Assembly: GCF_030127105.1 (NCBI RefSeq)
Contig: NZ_CP126161.1
Coordinates: 744,001 to 808,000 of the forward strand
DNA from: Haloarcula pelagica
GTDB taxonomy: Archaea > Halobacteriota > Halobacteria > Halobacteriales > Haloarculaceae
DNA: 64,000 nucleotides
Direction: 5' to 3'
Under the pieces are notes generated by a model that saw only the letters and a program-made list of their open reading frames with translations, was not told where the DNA came from and did no database searches. Shown here one piece after another: positions 1-8,600 of the stretch; position 1 is the stretch's first letter, and each line of letters opens with the position of its first letter. The translations under genes were made by a program, and so were the position numbers.

Positions 1-2
1 CC

Positions 3-266
3 CGGCGCGACCCGGACGGCTGGACCGTCGTCGACGAGGGCCAGCGACAGGAACGGGCCAGCGTCGGCCCGAGCGACGCCTTCGTCTGGACGCTGGGGCT
101 GAACGGCTCGGTCGAGTCGGAGCCGGGACATCACGACGTAGTCGTCGACACCAGGAACGGGCGCCACGCCTTCGCCGTCACCGGCGACCACCGCGACGGC
201 ACTCGGCTTGCCGTGATCGCGCTCTTTGACCTCCGCAAGCGGTGGACCGACACACGCAAGGAGTGA
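3..266 (+). CDS. C-terminal part of an unrecognised protein (5' end outside window)
   Basis: Only the last 87 codons are present; the gene begins before the window. The frame is open from base 3 to the TGA at 264-266 and has the GC-rich, acidic codon use of the genes around it. The visible part alternates short beta-type stretches (AFVWTLGL, HHDVVVDT, HAFAVTG, LAVIALFDL) and ends in a basic tail (RKRWTDTRKE). There is no membrane segment, cysteine cluster or catalytic motif in this portion, so no function is proposed. It converges on the next gene with only 6 bp between the two stop codons. Confidence 0.6.
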   Translation, partial: RRDPDGWTVVDEGQRQERASVGPSDAFVWTLGLNGSVESEPGHHDVVVDTRNGRHAFAVTGDHRDGTRLAVIALFDLRKRWTDTRKE

Positions 267-272
267 GCGGGG

Positions 273-875
273 TCAGTCGCCGGCGGCGTTCTCCGCGTCG
301 TCGTCGACGCCGGGCGCCTCGGTCGGCGAAACGTCGTCGGGTTCGTCCTGTCCGCCGACGATCACCTCGCCGTCCTCGGTCTCGACGTAGACATCGTCGG
401 CGAAGCCGCCCTCGGCGTGGGGGTGTTCCGGGTCGTCGAGCCGCTCGGGTGTCGAAGGGGCCTCGGCGATGCCGTCTGCCGGTTCGAACGCCCCTAGCGG
501 GTCCGAGATGGTGATGCCGTGGCGGTCGAAAAACTCAGCGTAGCGGTCGTAGTGGTCCTGGAGTTCGTCGCCGGGGAACTCCATCATCTCGGTCCAGCCG
601 TGGTTGTAGAAGTCGAAGTTCGCCTGGACGTGTGTGATCTCGCGGGCCTCGGCCTCCGGGTAGCCCGCCTCCAGCGCCGCGACGTAGGTGTCCATCGTGG
701 CGTCGAAGAAGTCGTCGAGGTGAGCACGCCGCTCGTCGGCGTGGTCGGGGTCGGCCTTGTCCGCGAAGACGTTGGTGTGCAGGCCGACCAGGCGGTCGTT
801 GACCTTCTCGCCGACGACCGGGAGTGTCAGTGCCTGCTTGGCCGCGAAGTGCTTGACGTTCTGACGGAGCTTCAT
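273..875 (-). CDS. Conserved haloarchaeal protein, DUF6149-like
   Basis: A 200-residue soluble acidic protein. The N-terminal ~120 residues are the conserved part: a basic start (MKLRQNVKHFAAKQAL), then VGLHTNVFADKADP, a helix around FFDATMDTYVAALEAGYPEAE, and the aromatic block HVQANFDFYNHGWTEMMEFP. I recall this pattern from a family found throughout Halobacteria and usually named DUF6149; no function is known to me. The C-terminal ~70 residues are low-complexity and acidic. I chose ATG at 875; a GTG one codon upstream (878) is possible. No signal peptide or membrane span is seen. Confidence 0.75.
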   Translation of the reverse strand: MKLRQNVKHFAAKQALTLPVVGEKVNDRLVGLHTNVFADKADPDHADERRAHLDDFFDATMDTYVAALEAGYPEAEAREITHVQANFDFYNHGWTEMMEFPGDELQDHYDRYAEFFDRHGITISDPLGAFEPADGIAEAPSTPERLDDPEHPHAEGGFADDVYVETEDGEVIVGGQDEPDDVSPTEAPGVDDDAENAAGD

Positions 876-919
876 CACGGCTTACTCGGGGCGCGAGCGT
901 CTTGAATGGCGTGCCTACT

Positions 920-935
920 GACTGTTTGTACAGTC
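920..935. promoter_or_regulatory. Perfect 6-bp inverted repeat upstream of the oxidoreductase gene
   Basis: GACTGT and ACAGTC (920-925 and 930-935) are separated by TTGT. The element lies about 40 bp before the TATA-like box of the gene at 1003 and could bind a dimeric regulator. It also lies close to the divergent start at 875. The regulator is unknown. Confidence 0.35.
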
Positions 936-975
936 CTGGCGGCGGCGCAGGTCCGATACGGAGATAGCAATCCAC

Positions 976-982
976 ATTAAGG
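976..982 (+). promoter_or_regulatory. TATA-like box of the oxidoreductase gene
   Basis: ATTAAGG lies 21-27 bp before the ATG at 1003, the usual spacing for a leaderless haloarchaeal transcript. Confidence 0.45.
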
Positions 983-1002
983 CCGATAGCAAACACTCCC
1001 CT

Positions 1003-2250
1003 ATGAGCACGTCGCACGTGATTATCGGTGACGGCATCGCGGGCGCATCCGCGGCCGAGACGATTCGGGAGGCAGACCCGGACGCCAACGTGACGGTCAT
1101 CACCGACGAGGGGGAAGCCCTGTACAACCGCATCCTCATCAAGGAGTTCGCAAAGGGGAAACTACCCGAGGCACCGATCTCCATCCACGAGCCGGAGTGG
1201 TACGAGGAGCGCGACATCGATCTCGAACTGAACACACACGTCACGAGTGTCGACGCCGACGCTCACGAGATCCACACGCACAAGGGCGTCACCTACGAGT
1301 ACGACAAACTACTGGTGGCGACGGGCGGGACGCCCTCCCAACTGCCCGTCGAGCACTCCGACGCCGACGGGATCGACCACTTCTGGACGTTCCAGGACGC
1401 CCGGAGCATCAAGCGACACGCCGAGGAGTGCGAGAAGGGCATCATCGTCGGCGCCGGCCTGCTGGGGATCGACCTGGCGGCGGTCTGTGGCGCCCAGGGC
1501 ATCGACGCGAAGTACCTGATGCGTGGCAACCGCTGGTGGCGCTACGCGCTCTCGGAGGACGGCGCCGAGATCATCCACGAGGCGCTGCGGGACAACGGCG
1601 TCGAACCGGTGTTCGACTCCGGCGTCGACCGCTTCGAGGTCGACGACGACGGCCGCGTCGAAGCCGCGGTCGACCCCGACGGGAACCGCTACGAGGGGTC
1701 CTGGGCCGGCGTCGCCATCGGGCTGGACTTCAACACCGAGTTCCTGGGCGACCTCGACATCGAGGAGGACGACGGCATCGTCGTCGACGAGTACATGCAG
1801 ACCAGCGTCGAGGATGTCTACGCGGCCGGTGACCTCACCCAGTACTACGATACGATCCTGAACGACCGCGCCCAGAACGGCTCGTGGGGCTCGGCGAAAG
1901 AGCAGGGCTCGGTCGCCGGCACCAACATGGTCGCCGACGCCGAGGACGAGGCGTTCCGCTGGGTCTCCTCGTACTCGATCACGCACTTCGACTTCCCGTT
2001 CCTCTCCTTTGGCCACCCGACCCGTGGCGACGACGAGGCCGAACGCAAGTACAGCGACACCGAGTGGCGCCGCCTCGCGTTCGAGGACGGCCAGCTCGTC
2101 GGTGGCGTGCTCATCGGGGACCTCTCCCAGCAGTCCGCGTTCAAACAGATCATGCGCGAGGAGCTCCGGGTCGCGGACAGGAAGGAGCTCCTGCTGGAGA
2201 AGGATGTCGATGTCGAGGAAGTGAAAGCCCAGGCGCCCCAGGCCGAGTAA
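1003..2250 (+). CDS. FAD-dependent pyridine nucleotide oxidoreductase (rubredoxin/nitrite reductase-like, class III)
   Basis: A 415-residue two-dinucleotide-fold flavoprotein. The N-terminal FAD-binding motif is GDGIAGASAAE (residues ~8-18). The second NAD(P)-binding motif is VGAGLLGIDLAA (~149-160). The late FAD motif is YAAGDLTQ (~273-280). The layout matches NADH oxidase, rubredoxin reductase and the NirB flavin domain, without an obvious redox cysteine pair, so the electron acceptor is not a disulfide. The C-terminal ~120 residues, including THFDFPFLSFG and a DLSQQSAFKQIM helix, are typical of haloarchaeal paralogs of unknown substrate. The next gene follows after a T-run, so it is probably monocistronic. 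The partner protein cannot be named from this locus. Confidence 0.8.
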   Translation: MSTSHVIIGDGIAGASAAETIREADPDANVTVITDEGEALYNRILIKEFAKGKLPEAPISIHEPEWYEERDIDLELNTHVTSVDADAHEIHTHKGVTYEYDKLLVATGGTPSQLPVEHSDADGIDHFWTFQDARSIKRHAEECEKGIIVGAGLLGIDLAAVCGAQGIDAKYLMRGNRWWRYALSEDGAEIIHEALRDNGVEPVFDSGVDRFEVDDDGRVEAAVDPDGNRYEGSWAGVAIGLDFNTEFLGDLDIEEDDGIVVDEYMQTSVEDVYAAGDLTQYYDTILNDRAQNGSWGSAKEQGSVAGTNMVADAEDEAFRWVSSYSITHFDFPFLSFGHPTRGDDEAERKYSDTEWRRLAFEDGQLVGGVLIGDLSQQSAFKQIMREELRVADRKELLLEKDVDVEEVKAQAPQAE

Positions 2251-2284
2251 CCCGCTCGCAGGACCGAACGAGCAAACGACGGCC

Positions 2285-2290
2285 TTTTTT
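2285..2290 (+). terminator. T-run terminator after the oxidoreductase gene
   Basis: Six T residues follow GGCC 35 bp after the stop codon. A T-run downstream of a GC-rich stretch is the usual archaeal intrinsic termination signal. Confidence 0.4.
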
Positions 2291-2313
2291 CGACAGGTAG
2301 CCCAGAGTGGTGT

Positions 2314-2730
2314 ATGGACGGCGGCAACGGCGACATGACCCTCGCGTTCGACCTCGACGCCCTGAAGCGACTCGCCCACCCGGACAGCGTGTTCAACGAC
2401 GCGCGTCAGTGGTCCGAGTACGTGGGCGTCATCTCCGATCAACCCACCTACGTGGTGACGAACTTCACGCGGAAACACCGGGTCCGGCAGGACTTCTTCT
2501 CCGGCCCCCGGAGCCGCGAGGAGAGCCTGGAGAACGTCAAAGAGCAGTTCGACACCGACCGACACGTCTACGTCGGGAGCGGCGACGACGACGCCGCCCT
2601 CGCCGAGCGGGTCGACTGGGAGTATCTGGCGGTCGAGGACGCCGCCGAGGCGGCCGAGTGGGAACTGGGCGAACCGTCGGCACCGGCCGCGACTGCTAAC
2701 GAGGACGACGAGCGCGACGACTGGCCCTGA
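2314..2730 (+). CDS. Conserved haloarchaeal protein, DUF7124-like
   Basis: A 138-residue acidic soluble protein. The conserved core comprises MTLAFDLDALKRL, FNDARQWSEYVGVISDQPTY, NFTRKHRVRQDFFSGPRSR and a segment ending WEYLAVEDAAEAAEWEL; the tail is acidic and low in complexity. I recognise the pattern as a family common in Halobacteria (DUF7124 as I recall it) with no assigned function. The block of basic residues around TRKHRVRQDFF could contact nucleic acid or a phosphate group, but that is speculation. ATG at 2314 is used; a second in-frame ATG at 2335 (MTLAF) is possible. Confidence 0.75.
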   Translation: MDGGNGDMTLAFDLDALKRLAHPDSVFNDARQWSEYVGVISDQPTYVVTNFTRKHRVRQDFFSGPRSREESLENVKEQFDTDRHVYVGSGDDDAALAERVDWEYLAVEDAAEAAEWELGEPSAPAATANEDDERDDWP

Positions 2731-2760
2731 TCGGGACGACCCGACAGTTTTTCCGCACCA

Positions 2761-2934
2761 AATCGAGTTCCCGATTTCCGTTCGCAGCTCGTCCTGGCGG
2801 TCGCTCCCACCTATGTGACGGTGTACGCGCTGGCGGTGATGACCGACGCCTACCAGCAGGCCGTCAGCACCGGAACCGCTGGAGGCGTCCCGGAGAGCGA
2901 TACGGTCGGTGACGCCGACGGCGCTGTGCTGTAG
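2761..2934 (+). pseudogene. Decayed 3' fragment of a DUF7847-like membrane-protein gene
   Basis: An open frame without a plausible start codon runs in the frame ending at TAG 2932-2934. Its translation includes YVTVYALAVMTDAYQQAV, which matches the end of the intact gene just downstream (FGIAVVTSAYQQAMADEQ), followed by a low-complexity tail. The N-terminal ~200 residues and all other membrane segments are missing. It is best read as the remnant of a tandem paralog removed by deletion. The alternative, a very small membrane protein starting at an internal GTG, is less likely. Confidence 0.6.
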
Positions 2935-2973
2935 CGGGGGTCGATACCTGTCCTGGTCGCGGGGACAGATAGC

Positions 2974-2981
2974 TTTATTAC
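2974..2981 (+). promoter_or_regulatory. TATA-like box for the gene at 3004
   Basis: TTTATTAC lies centred 27 bp before the ATG, fitting a leaderless start. Confidence 0.5.
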
Positions 2982-3003
2982 GCTGTCCGAGTGGGAATCG
3001 AAT

Positions 3004-3786
3004 ATGTCCCTGGAAGTCGGGCAAGCCCTCCGAGACGGAATCGACGATCTGACGAGCGAACGCGGCCTCCTCTTCGTCGCCGTGTTCGTGCTGTTCGGAC
3101 TACTCAACACCGTGGTGAGTCAGTCGCTCTCGCTGGCGATCAACCGGTCGATCGCCTCCGCACTCGACGTTCCGGCGTCGGCGATGCAACAGCAGGGCGG
3201 GTTCGGCGGCGCCTCGAACGCGCTGGGGCTGGAGCTCCCGATCGCCGTCGCGGCCGCCCTGACGGTCCTGCTGTGGGCGCTCGGTACCGCGCTCCGTGTC
3301 GTCGCCATCCGGTCGTTCGCCTTCGAGGGGCCGAGTCCGCTCCCGTCGGCCGCGACGGACAACCTCGTCCCGACCGTACTCACCGCACTGGGCGCGTCGG
3401 TCGTGATGACCGTCCTGCTGGCGATCGGGTTCCTGTTGCTCGTCATCCCCGGCCTCGTCCTCGCGGTGTTGTTCTTCTTCGTCATGCAGGAGGTCGCGCT
3501 CAACGACAGCGGCGTCGTCGAGTCGCTGAAAAACAGCATCGACCTCGTCGGAGACAACATCGGTGGCGTGGTCGCCCTCATCATCGTCACGTTCGCGCTG
3601 GGGGCCGTGATCACGCTCCCGCTCGGGGCGGCCTCGCTGGGACTCCCGGGATCGATCTCCTCGGCGCTGACGACGCTACTGGGCCAGATCGCCTCGGTGT
3701 TCGGGATCGCCGTGGTCACCAGCGCATACCAGCAGGCGATGGCCGACGAGCAGTCCACGGCCGACCAGCAGGCCGACGAGTTCTGA
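3004..3786 (+). CDS. Polytopic membrane protein, DUF7847-like
   Basis: A 260-residue integral membrane protein with about six hydrophobic segments: ~23-45, ~77-103, ~120-160 (probably a hairpin with a Pro-Gly turn in LLVIPGLVLAV), ~178-205 and ~215-240. This is the membrane domain seen in many Halobacteria proteins named DUF7847, related to the membrane part of glycerophosphodiester phosphodiesterase-like proteins. There is no catalytic domain. The motif AYQQAM near the C terminus is shared with the fragment immediately upstream. The next gene has its own TATA-like box. Confidence 0.7.
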   Translation: MSLEVGQALRDGIDDLTSERGLLFVAVFVLFGLLNTVVSQSLSLAINRSIASALDVPASAMQQQGGFGGASNALGLELPIAVAAALTVLLWALGTALRVVAIRSFAFEGPSPLPSAATDNLVPTVLTALGASVVMTVLLAIGFLLLVIPGLVLAVLFFFVMQEVALNDSGVVESLKNSIDLVGDNIGGVVALIIVTFALGAVITLPLGAASLGLPGSISSALTTLLGQIASVFGIAVVTSAYQQAMADEQSTADQQADEF

Positions 3787-3803
3787 GCGGGCGACACCGC
3801 GGC

Positions 3804-3810
3804 GTTTAAC
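3804..3810 (+). promoter_or_regulatory. TATA-like box for the gene at 3835
   Basis: GTTTAAC is centred 28 bp before the ATG at 3835. Confidence 0.45.
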
Positions 3811-3834
3811 CCCCGGACGGTCCAACACGGGGTA

Positions 3835-4368
3835 ATGGCAGAACCGCGCGTGCCCGGGAGCCGCGACTCCGCGCTCGAACTCCCCTGTGGCGAACACGTC
3901 GACACACACGACCTCCATCTGGGACTGCGGGAGTTCGACTGCGCCTGTGGCGGCACACACGCAGTCGTACTCGACCCGCACCCGCTGGCCCGGTTCGTCC
4001 CGGAGTTCCTCGTCGAGGTGTTACAGGCCACCGTGGAACCGAGCGACGACCACGACGAATTCACGACCGTCCACCTGCTGGGCGTGGTGATGGAGGAGTT
4101 CCCCGACTCGGTCGCCGTCGCCGACACGAGCGAGGACGGTGCGGTCGGCTACTCGATGGCCTGGGTGACGGACTTCGACTCCCGACGCCTCCACGAAGTC
4201 GTCGTGGAGTTGCTCGTCGAGCTGATGGAACACGCCGTCAGCCACGCCGAGGACGACGCGGTGATGGACGAGTTCGAAGAACAGATGCTGCAGTTCGATG
4301 TCGAGGCGTTCGTCGACCAGTACCGCGCAGAGCGGGACTTCGAGGACCGCCACGACAGCGCGGTCTGA
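3835..4368 (+). CDS. Conserved haloarchaeal protein, DUF5815-like
   Basis: A 177-residue soluble acidic protein. It has a cysteine element near the N terminus (LPCGEHV, then FDCACGGTHAVV) that could bind a metal, followed by a helical segment FVPEFLVEVLQATVE, a beta-rich centre (GYSMAWVTDFDSRRLHEVV) and a highly acidic C-terminal helix region. The pattern matches the Halobacteria family I know as DUF5815; its function is unknown. It has an independent promoter and is followed by a lipoprotein gene 49 bp downstream, so joint transcription with that gene is possible. Confidence 0.75.
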   Translation: MAEPRVPGSRDSALELPCGEHVDTHDLHLGLREFDCACGGTHAVVLDPHPLARFVPEFLVEVLQATVEPSDDHDEFTTVHLLGVVMEEFPDSVAVADTSEDGAVGYSMAWVTDFDSRRLHEVVVELLVELMEHAVSHAEDDAVMDEFEEQMLQFDVEAFVDQYRAERDFEDRHDSAV

Positions 4369-4417
4369 GAGGCGAGAGCGACCCGTACTGTTTCCTCCGT
4401 CGAGCCGTAGTGTCGGT

Positions 4418-5212
4418 ATGGCCTGGCGTCCCGTCCTGCTGGCAGTCACGGCGGTACTCGTGGTGACTGCCGGCTGTACCACCCTGAGCGGGCAGTCGGC
4501 CGAGCCCACGGCGGTGACGCCCGCGCCGGTCCCCGAGCAGACGCCGGGCGAGAACGGGCGCTCGCTGGTTCCGGGGCTGGCGACGGAGCGAGTCGTCGAC
4601 GCGGAGGCGCTCGCGGCCGCACACGCCGGGCAGGTCCGTAACCGATCGTACACGCTGTCGATGGACTGGGCGGCGGCGGGACAGGAGCGTGAGAGCCTGT
4701 TGCGCGTCGAGAACGAACGCCGCTACCGCTACCGGAGCGAGACCGCGACCGGCGGCTACGGCGACCGGTCGTTCGTCGACGGCGGGACCCGGTTCAGCCG
4801 CCACGAGCGCCCGCTGGGCGTCGAATACGTCACCGGAGAAGCGGTGCCCGCACGCGAGCGAGTCAGCGGGCTCACTCGCCGCCTCGTTCGGAACTTTCTC
4901 GGAGTGGGCAACAGCACCGTCACGGTTCGCGAGGGCGAGACGGGCCGGTACTACCTGGTACGGACGACCCATCCGGAACCGCCGTCACTGGACGACGTAC
5001 ACGACTTCCGTGCCCGTGCGCGCGTCGATCCGACCGGGCTCGTGCGCTCGATGGACCTCGCCTTCCGGAACCCCAGACAGAACACGACCGTGCGCTACAG
5101 CTTCGAGTACACCGCCCTCGACGAGACCGCTGTGGACCGCCCGACCTGGGTCAAGCAGGTGTGGCCCAACGCGACCGGCGGCGATAGACAGCGACTGTCT
5201 GACAGCGGGTGA
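4418..5212 (+). CDS. Exported lipoprotein of unknown function (possibly DUF7537-like)
   Basis: A 264-residue protein with a hydrophobic signal (RPVLLAVTAVLVV) and lipobox TAGC, so it should be cleaved before the Cys at residue ~20 and lipid-anchored. A Thr/Pro/Glu-rich linker follows, then a ~200-residue beta-rich domain with many Arg and Tyr residues (NERRYRYRSE). The overall shape resembles LolA-like haloarchaeal lipoproteins. I chose the ATG at 4418 because the signal starts there; the upstream in-frame extension overlaps the previous gene and lacks any signal. Confidence 0.7.
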   Translation: MAWRPVLLAVTAVLVVTAGCTTLSGQSAEPTAVTPAPVPEQTPGENGRSLVPGLATERVVDAEALAAAHAGQVRNRSYTLSMDWAAAGQERESLLRVENERRYRYRSETATGGYGDRSFVDGGTRFSRHERPLGVEYVTGEAVPARERVSGLTRRLVRNFLGVGNSTVTVREGETGRYYLVRTTHPEPPSLDDVHDFRARARVDPTGLVRSMDLAFRNPRQNTTVRYSFEYTALDETAVDRPTWVKQVWPNATGGDRQRLSDSG

Positions 5213-5277
5213 CAAACGCGGGTCGTCGCCGTCGTGCGGTTTCGTGAGATCGGGCGTCTGACTGCTGTCTGACGGCG

Positions 5278-5287
5278 TTATATGAGG
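5278..5287 (+). promoter_or_regulatory. TATA-like box for the small gene at 5308
   Basis: GTTATATGAG is centred about 26 bp before the ATG at 5308. Confidence 0.5.
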
Positions 5288-5307
5288 ATTGAGCTGTAAG
5301 GAATGGT

Positions 5308-5538
5308 ATGCGCATACGTCACGGTGAGTTCGAGCGCATCCGGTCGGTGCTCGAAGACGCCGACACCGAGGGGCCCCTGACCGCGCGCGAAATTCTCGAC
5401 GTGCTCGCAGCACACGACGAGGACTTCGACAGCGCCCACCGTGTCGCGACGGTACTGGGGCGGCGCGCCCAGACCGGCGAGGTAGAGGTCATCCAGGGCC
5501 AACCCTACCGGTACCAGTTGGGCGACGCGGAGAACTGA
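5308..5538 (+). CDS. Small winged-helix-like protein
   Basis: A 76-residue protein with the spacing of a compact winged helix: helix FERIRSVLEDA, helix TAREILDVLAAH, recognition-type helix SAHRVATVLGRRAQ, then a two-strand wing (GEVEVIQGQPYRYQL). It could be a DNA-binding protein or a protein-interaction fold; no ligand domain is present. It lies upstream of carB on the same strand but carB has its own promoter 120 bp downstream, so no functional link is claimed. Confidence 0.65.
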   Translation: MRIRHGEFERIRSVLEDADTEGPLTAREILDVLAAHDEDFDSAHRVATVLGRRAQTGEVEVIQGQPYRYQLGDAEN

Positions 5539-5591
5539 CACACCGACCGGGTGTGAACGGGACCCGTGTGAACCGGACACATTACGATATT

Positions 5592-5600
5592 CGAAATTCG
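5592..5600. promoter_or_regulatory. Candidate operator upstream of carB (CGAAATTCG)
   Basis: This 9-bp palindrome is centred 64 bp before the carB ATG and ~37 bp upstream of its TATA-like box. Its reverse complement is the core of the larger palindrome in the carA/lrp intergenic region, where it lies 59 bp before the carA ATG. The shared core and similar spacing suggest co-regulation. Confidence 0.4.
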
Positions 5601-5628
5601 GCTTCGAGCTTCGTACCTTTTCGCCGGG

Positions 5629-5637
5629 CTTATTACG
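5629..5637 (+). promoter_or_regulatory. carB TATA-like box
   Basis: CTTATTACG is centred 27 bp upstream of the ATG at 5660, giving a leaderless transcript. Confidence 0.55.
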
Positions 5638-5659
5638 ATGTGTAGACTCCGGTCGGGTA

Positions 5660-8600
5660 ATGACAGCCGAGGAAGACCGCACGATACTTCTCATCGGGAG
5701 CGGCCCGATCAAGATCGGACAGGCCGCCGAGTTCGACTACTCCGGCGCACAGGCGTGTCGCGCCCTGCAGGAGGAAGGGGCCCGAGTCGTCCTGGTGAAC
5801 TCGAACCCGGCGACCATCATGACCGATCCCGAGATGGCCGACAAGGTGTACCTCGAACCGATCAACACCGAGGCCATCAGCGAGATCATCCGGAAGGAAG
5901 ACCCCGACGGCGTCATCGCCGGCCTGGGCGGCCAGACCGGCCTCAACGTCACCGCCGAACTCGCCGAGGAGGGCGTCTTGGACGAGTACGACGTGGACGT
6001 GATGGGGACGCCACTGGACACCATCTACGCGACCGAGGACCGCGACCTGTTCCGCCAGCGCATGGAGGACATCGACGAACCGGTGTGTGCGTCGACGACC
6101 ATCGCGCTCGACGACGACGAGTCCGTCACGGACTTCGACGAAGAGACGTTCCGGCAGAAGGTCGAGGACGCCGTCGACGAGGTCGGCGGCCTACCGGTCA
6201 TCGCCCGGACGACCTACACGCTGGGTGGCTCCGGCTCCGGCGTCGTCCACGAGTTCGACGAACTCGTCGAGCGGGTGCGCAAGGGCCTTCGCCTCTCCCG
6301 GAACGGCGAGGTGCTCGTCACCGAGTCCATCGAGGGCTGGGTCGAACTCGAATACGAGGTGATGCGGGACGCCGACGACTCCTGTATCATCATCTGTAAC
6401 ATGGAGAACATCGACCCGATGGGGATCCACACCGGGGAGTCGACGGTCGTGACGCCCTCGCAGGTCATCCCCGACGAGGGTCACCAGGAGATGCGCGACT
6501 CCGCGCTGAAGGTCATCCGCGAACTCGGGATTCAGGGTGGGTGTAACATCCAACACGCCTGGCGTGACGACGGCACGCCCGGCGGCGAGTACCGCGTCGT
6601 CGAGGTCAACCCCCGCGTCTCCCGCTCCTCGGCGCTGGCCTCGAAGGCGACGGGCTACCCCATCGCCCGCGTGACCGCGAAGGTCGCGCTCGGCAAGCGG
6701 CTCCACGAGATCGAAAACGAGATCACCGGCGAGACGACCGCCGCCTTCGAGCCCGCCATCGACTACGTCGTGACGAAGGTGCCACGCTGGCCCATCGACA
6801 AGTTCACCGACGTGGACTTCGAGCTGTCGACGGCGATGAAATCGACCGGGGAGGCGATGTCCATCGGCCGGACCTTCCCCGAGAGCCTCCTGAAGGCGTT
6901 GCGCTCCTCGGAGTACGACCCGGCCGTCGACTTCAACGAGGTCGGCGACGGCGAACTCGAGTCGGAGTACCTCGAACGGGCCTCGCCCGACCGGCCCTAC
7001 GCCATCTTCGAGGCGTTCCTGCGCGGCTACAGCGTCGACGCAGTCGTCGACTTCACCGACATCCACGAGTGGTACGTCGAGCGGTTTGAGCAGGTCGCCG
7101 AAGCCGCGCGGGCGGCGATGGACGGCGACTACGAGGCCGCCGCACAGGCCGGCTTCACCGACCAGGAGATCACCGCACTGGCCGGCGGCGAGTTCGAGGA
7201 CACCCACGTCTCCTGGCTCCCCGCGGGGATCGAGGACGACGGCGGCGACGAACCGGAAGTCGAAGCAGCCACAGATGGCTCCGGTGTCACGGTCGACACC
7301 GTCGAGACCGACACCACCGACCGGGACTACAAGCTCGTCGACACCTGCGCGGGCGAGTTCAAGGCGACGACCCCGTACTACTACTCGACCCGCGATCCGA
7401 TCTCGGGGATCGACCGCAACGAACTCCAGATCGATCCCGATGTCGAGAGCGTCGTCGTGGTCGGGGGCGGCCCGATCCGGATCGGCCAGGGTGTCGAGTT
7501 CGACTACTGTTCGGTCCACGCGGTCCGTGCTCTGGAGGAACTGGGGATCGACGCCCACGTCGTCAACAACAACCCCGAGACCGTCTCGACGGACTACGAC
7601 ACCTCAGACGGGCTGTTCTTCGAGCCGGTCACCGCAGAGGAGGTCGCCGACGTGGTCGAGGCGACCAACGCCGACGGCGTGATGGTCCAGTTCGGCGGCC
7701 AGACCTCCGTCGACATCGGTCACCCGCTCGAACAGGAACTCGACCGCCGCGGGCTGGACTGTGAGATCATGGGGACCTCCGTCGAGGCGATGGACCTCGC
7801 GGAGGACCGGGACCGGTTCAACAAACTGATGGACGACCTGGGCATCGCCCAGGCCGAGGGTGGCACCGCCACCAGCGAGGACGAGGCCCTCGAACTGGCA
7901 GAAGAGATCGGCTACCCCGTCCTGGTCCGCCCGAGCTACGTGCTGGGCGGGCGCGCGATGGACGTGGTCTACAACGACGACGACCTGAAGACCTACATCG
8001 AGGAGGCAGTGCGTGTCTCCCCGGACAAGCCCATCCTCATCGACGACTTCCTGGCCGACGCCGTCGAACTGGATGTCGACGCCGTGGCCGACGAGGACGA
8101 CGTGCTCATCGGCGGCGTGATGGAACACGTCGAGACCGCCGGGGTCCACTCGGGCGACTCCGCGTGTATGATCCCGCCCCGCTCCCAGGAGATCAAGGAC
8201 GTGATGCCGCGCATCCGCGAGGTCACCGAGGACATCGCCGAGGCGCTGGACACGGTGGGCCTGCTGAACGTCCAGCTCGCGGTCCGTGACGGCGAGGTGT
8301 ACGTGCTGGAGGCGAACCCACGGTCCTCCCGGACGGTGCCGTTCATCTCGAAGACGACGGGCGTTCCGATCGCGAAGCTCGCCGCGAAGGTGATGGCCGG
8401 CGGCTCCCTGGCCGACCTGAACGTGGCAGAACAGATCCCCGAGCAGGTGTCGGTCAAGGAGGTCGTACTGCCGTTCGACCGTCTGCCGGGTTCGGACCCG
8501 CGGCTCGGTCCCGAGATGAAATCGACCGGCGAGGTCATGGGCACCGCCGGCTCCTTCGGCAAGGCCTACCAGAAGGCCCAGATGTGTGTCGACAAGCCGA

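Noticed and set aside
1309-3024. Minus-strand ORF (571 residues) across the oxidoreductase and DUF7124-like genes
   Set aside because: Spans two good plus-strand genes and their gap; composition is that of an antisense frame.
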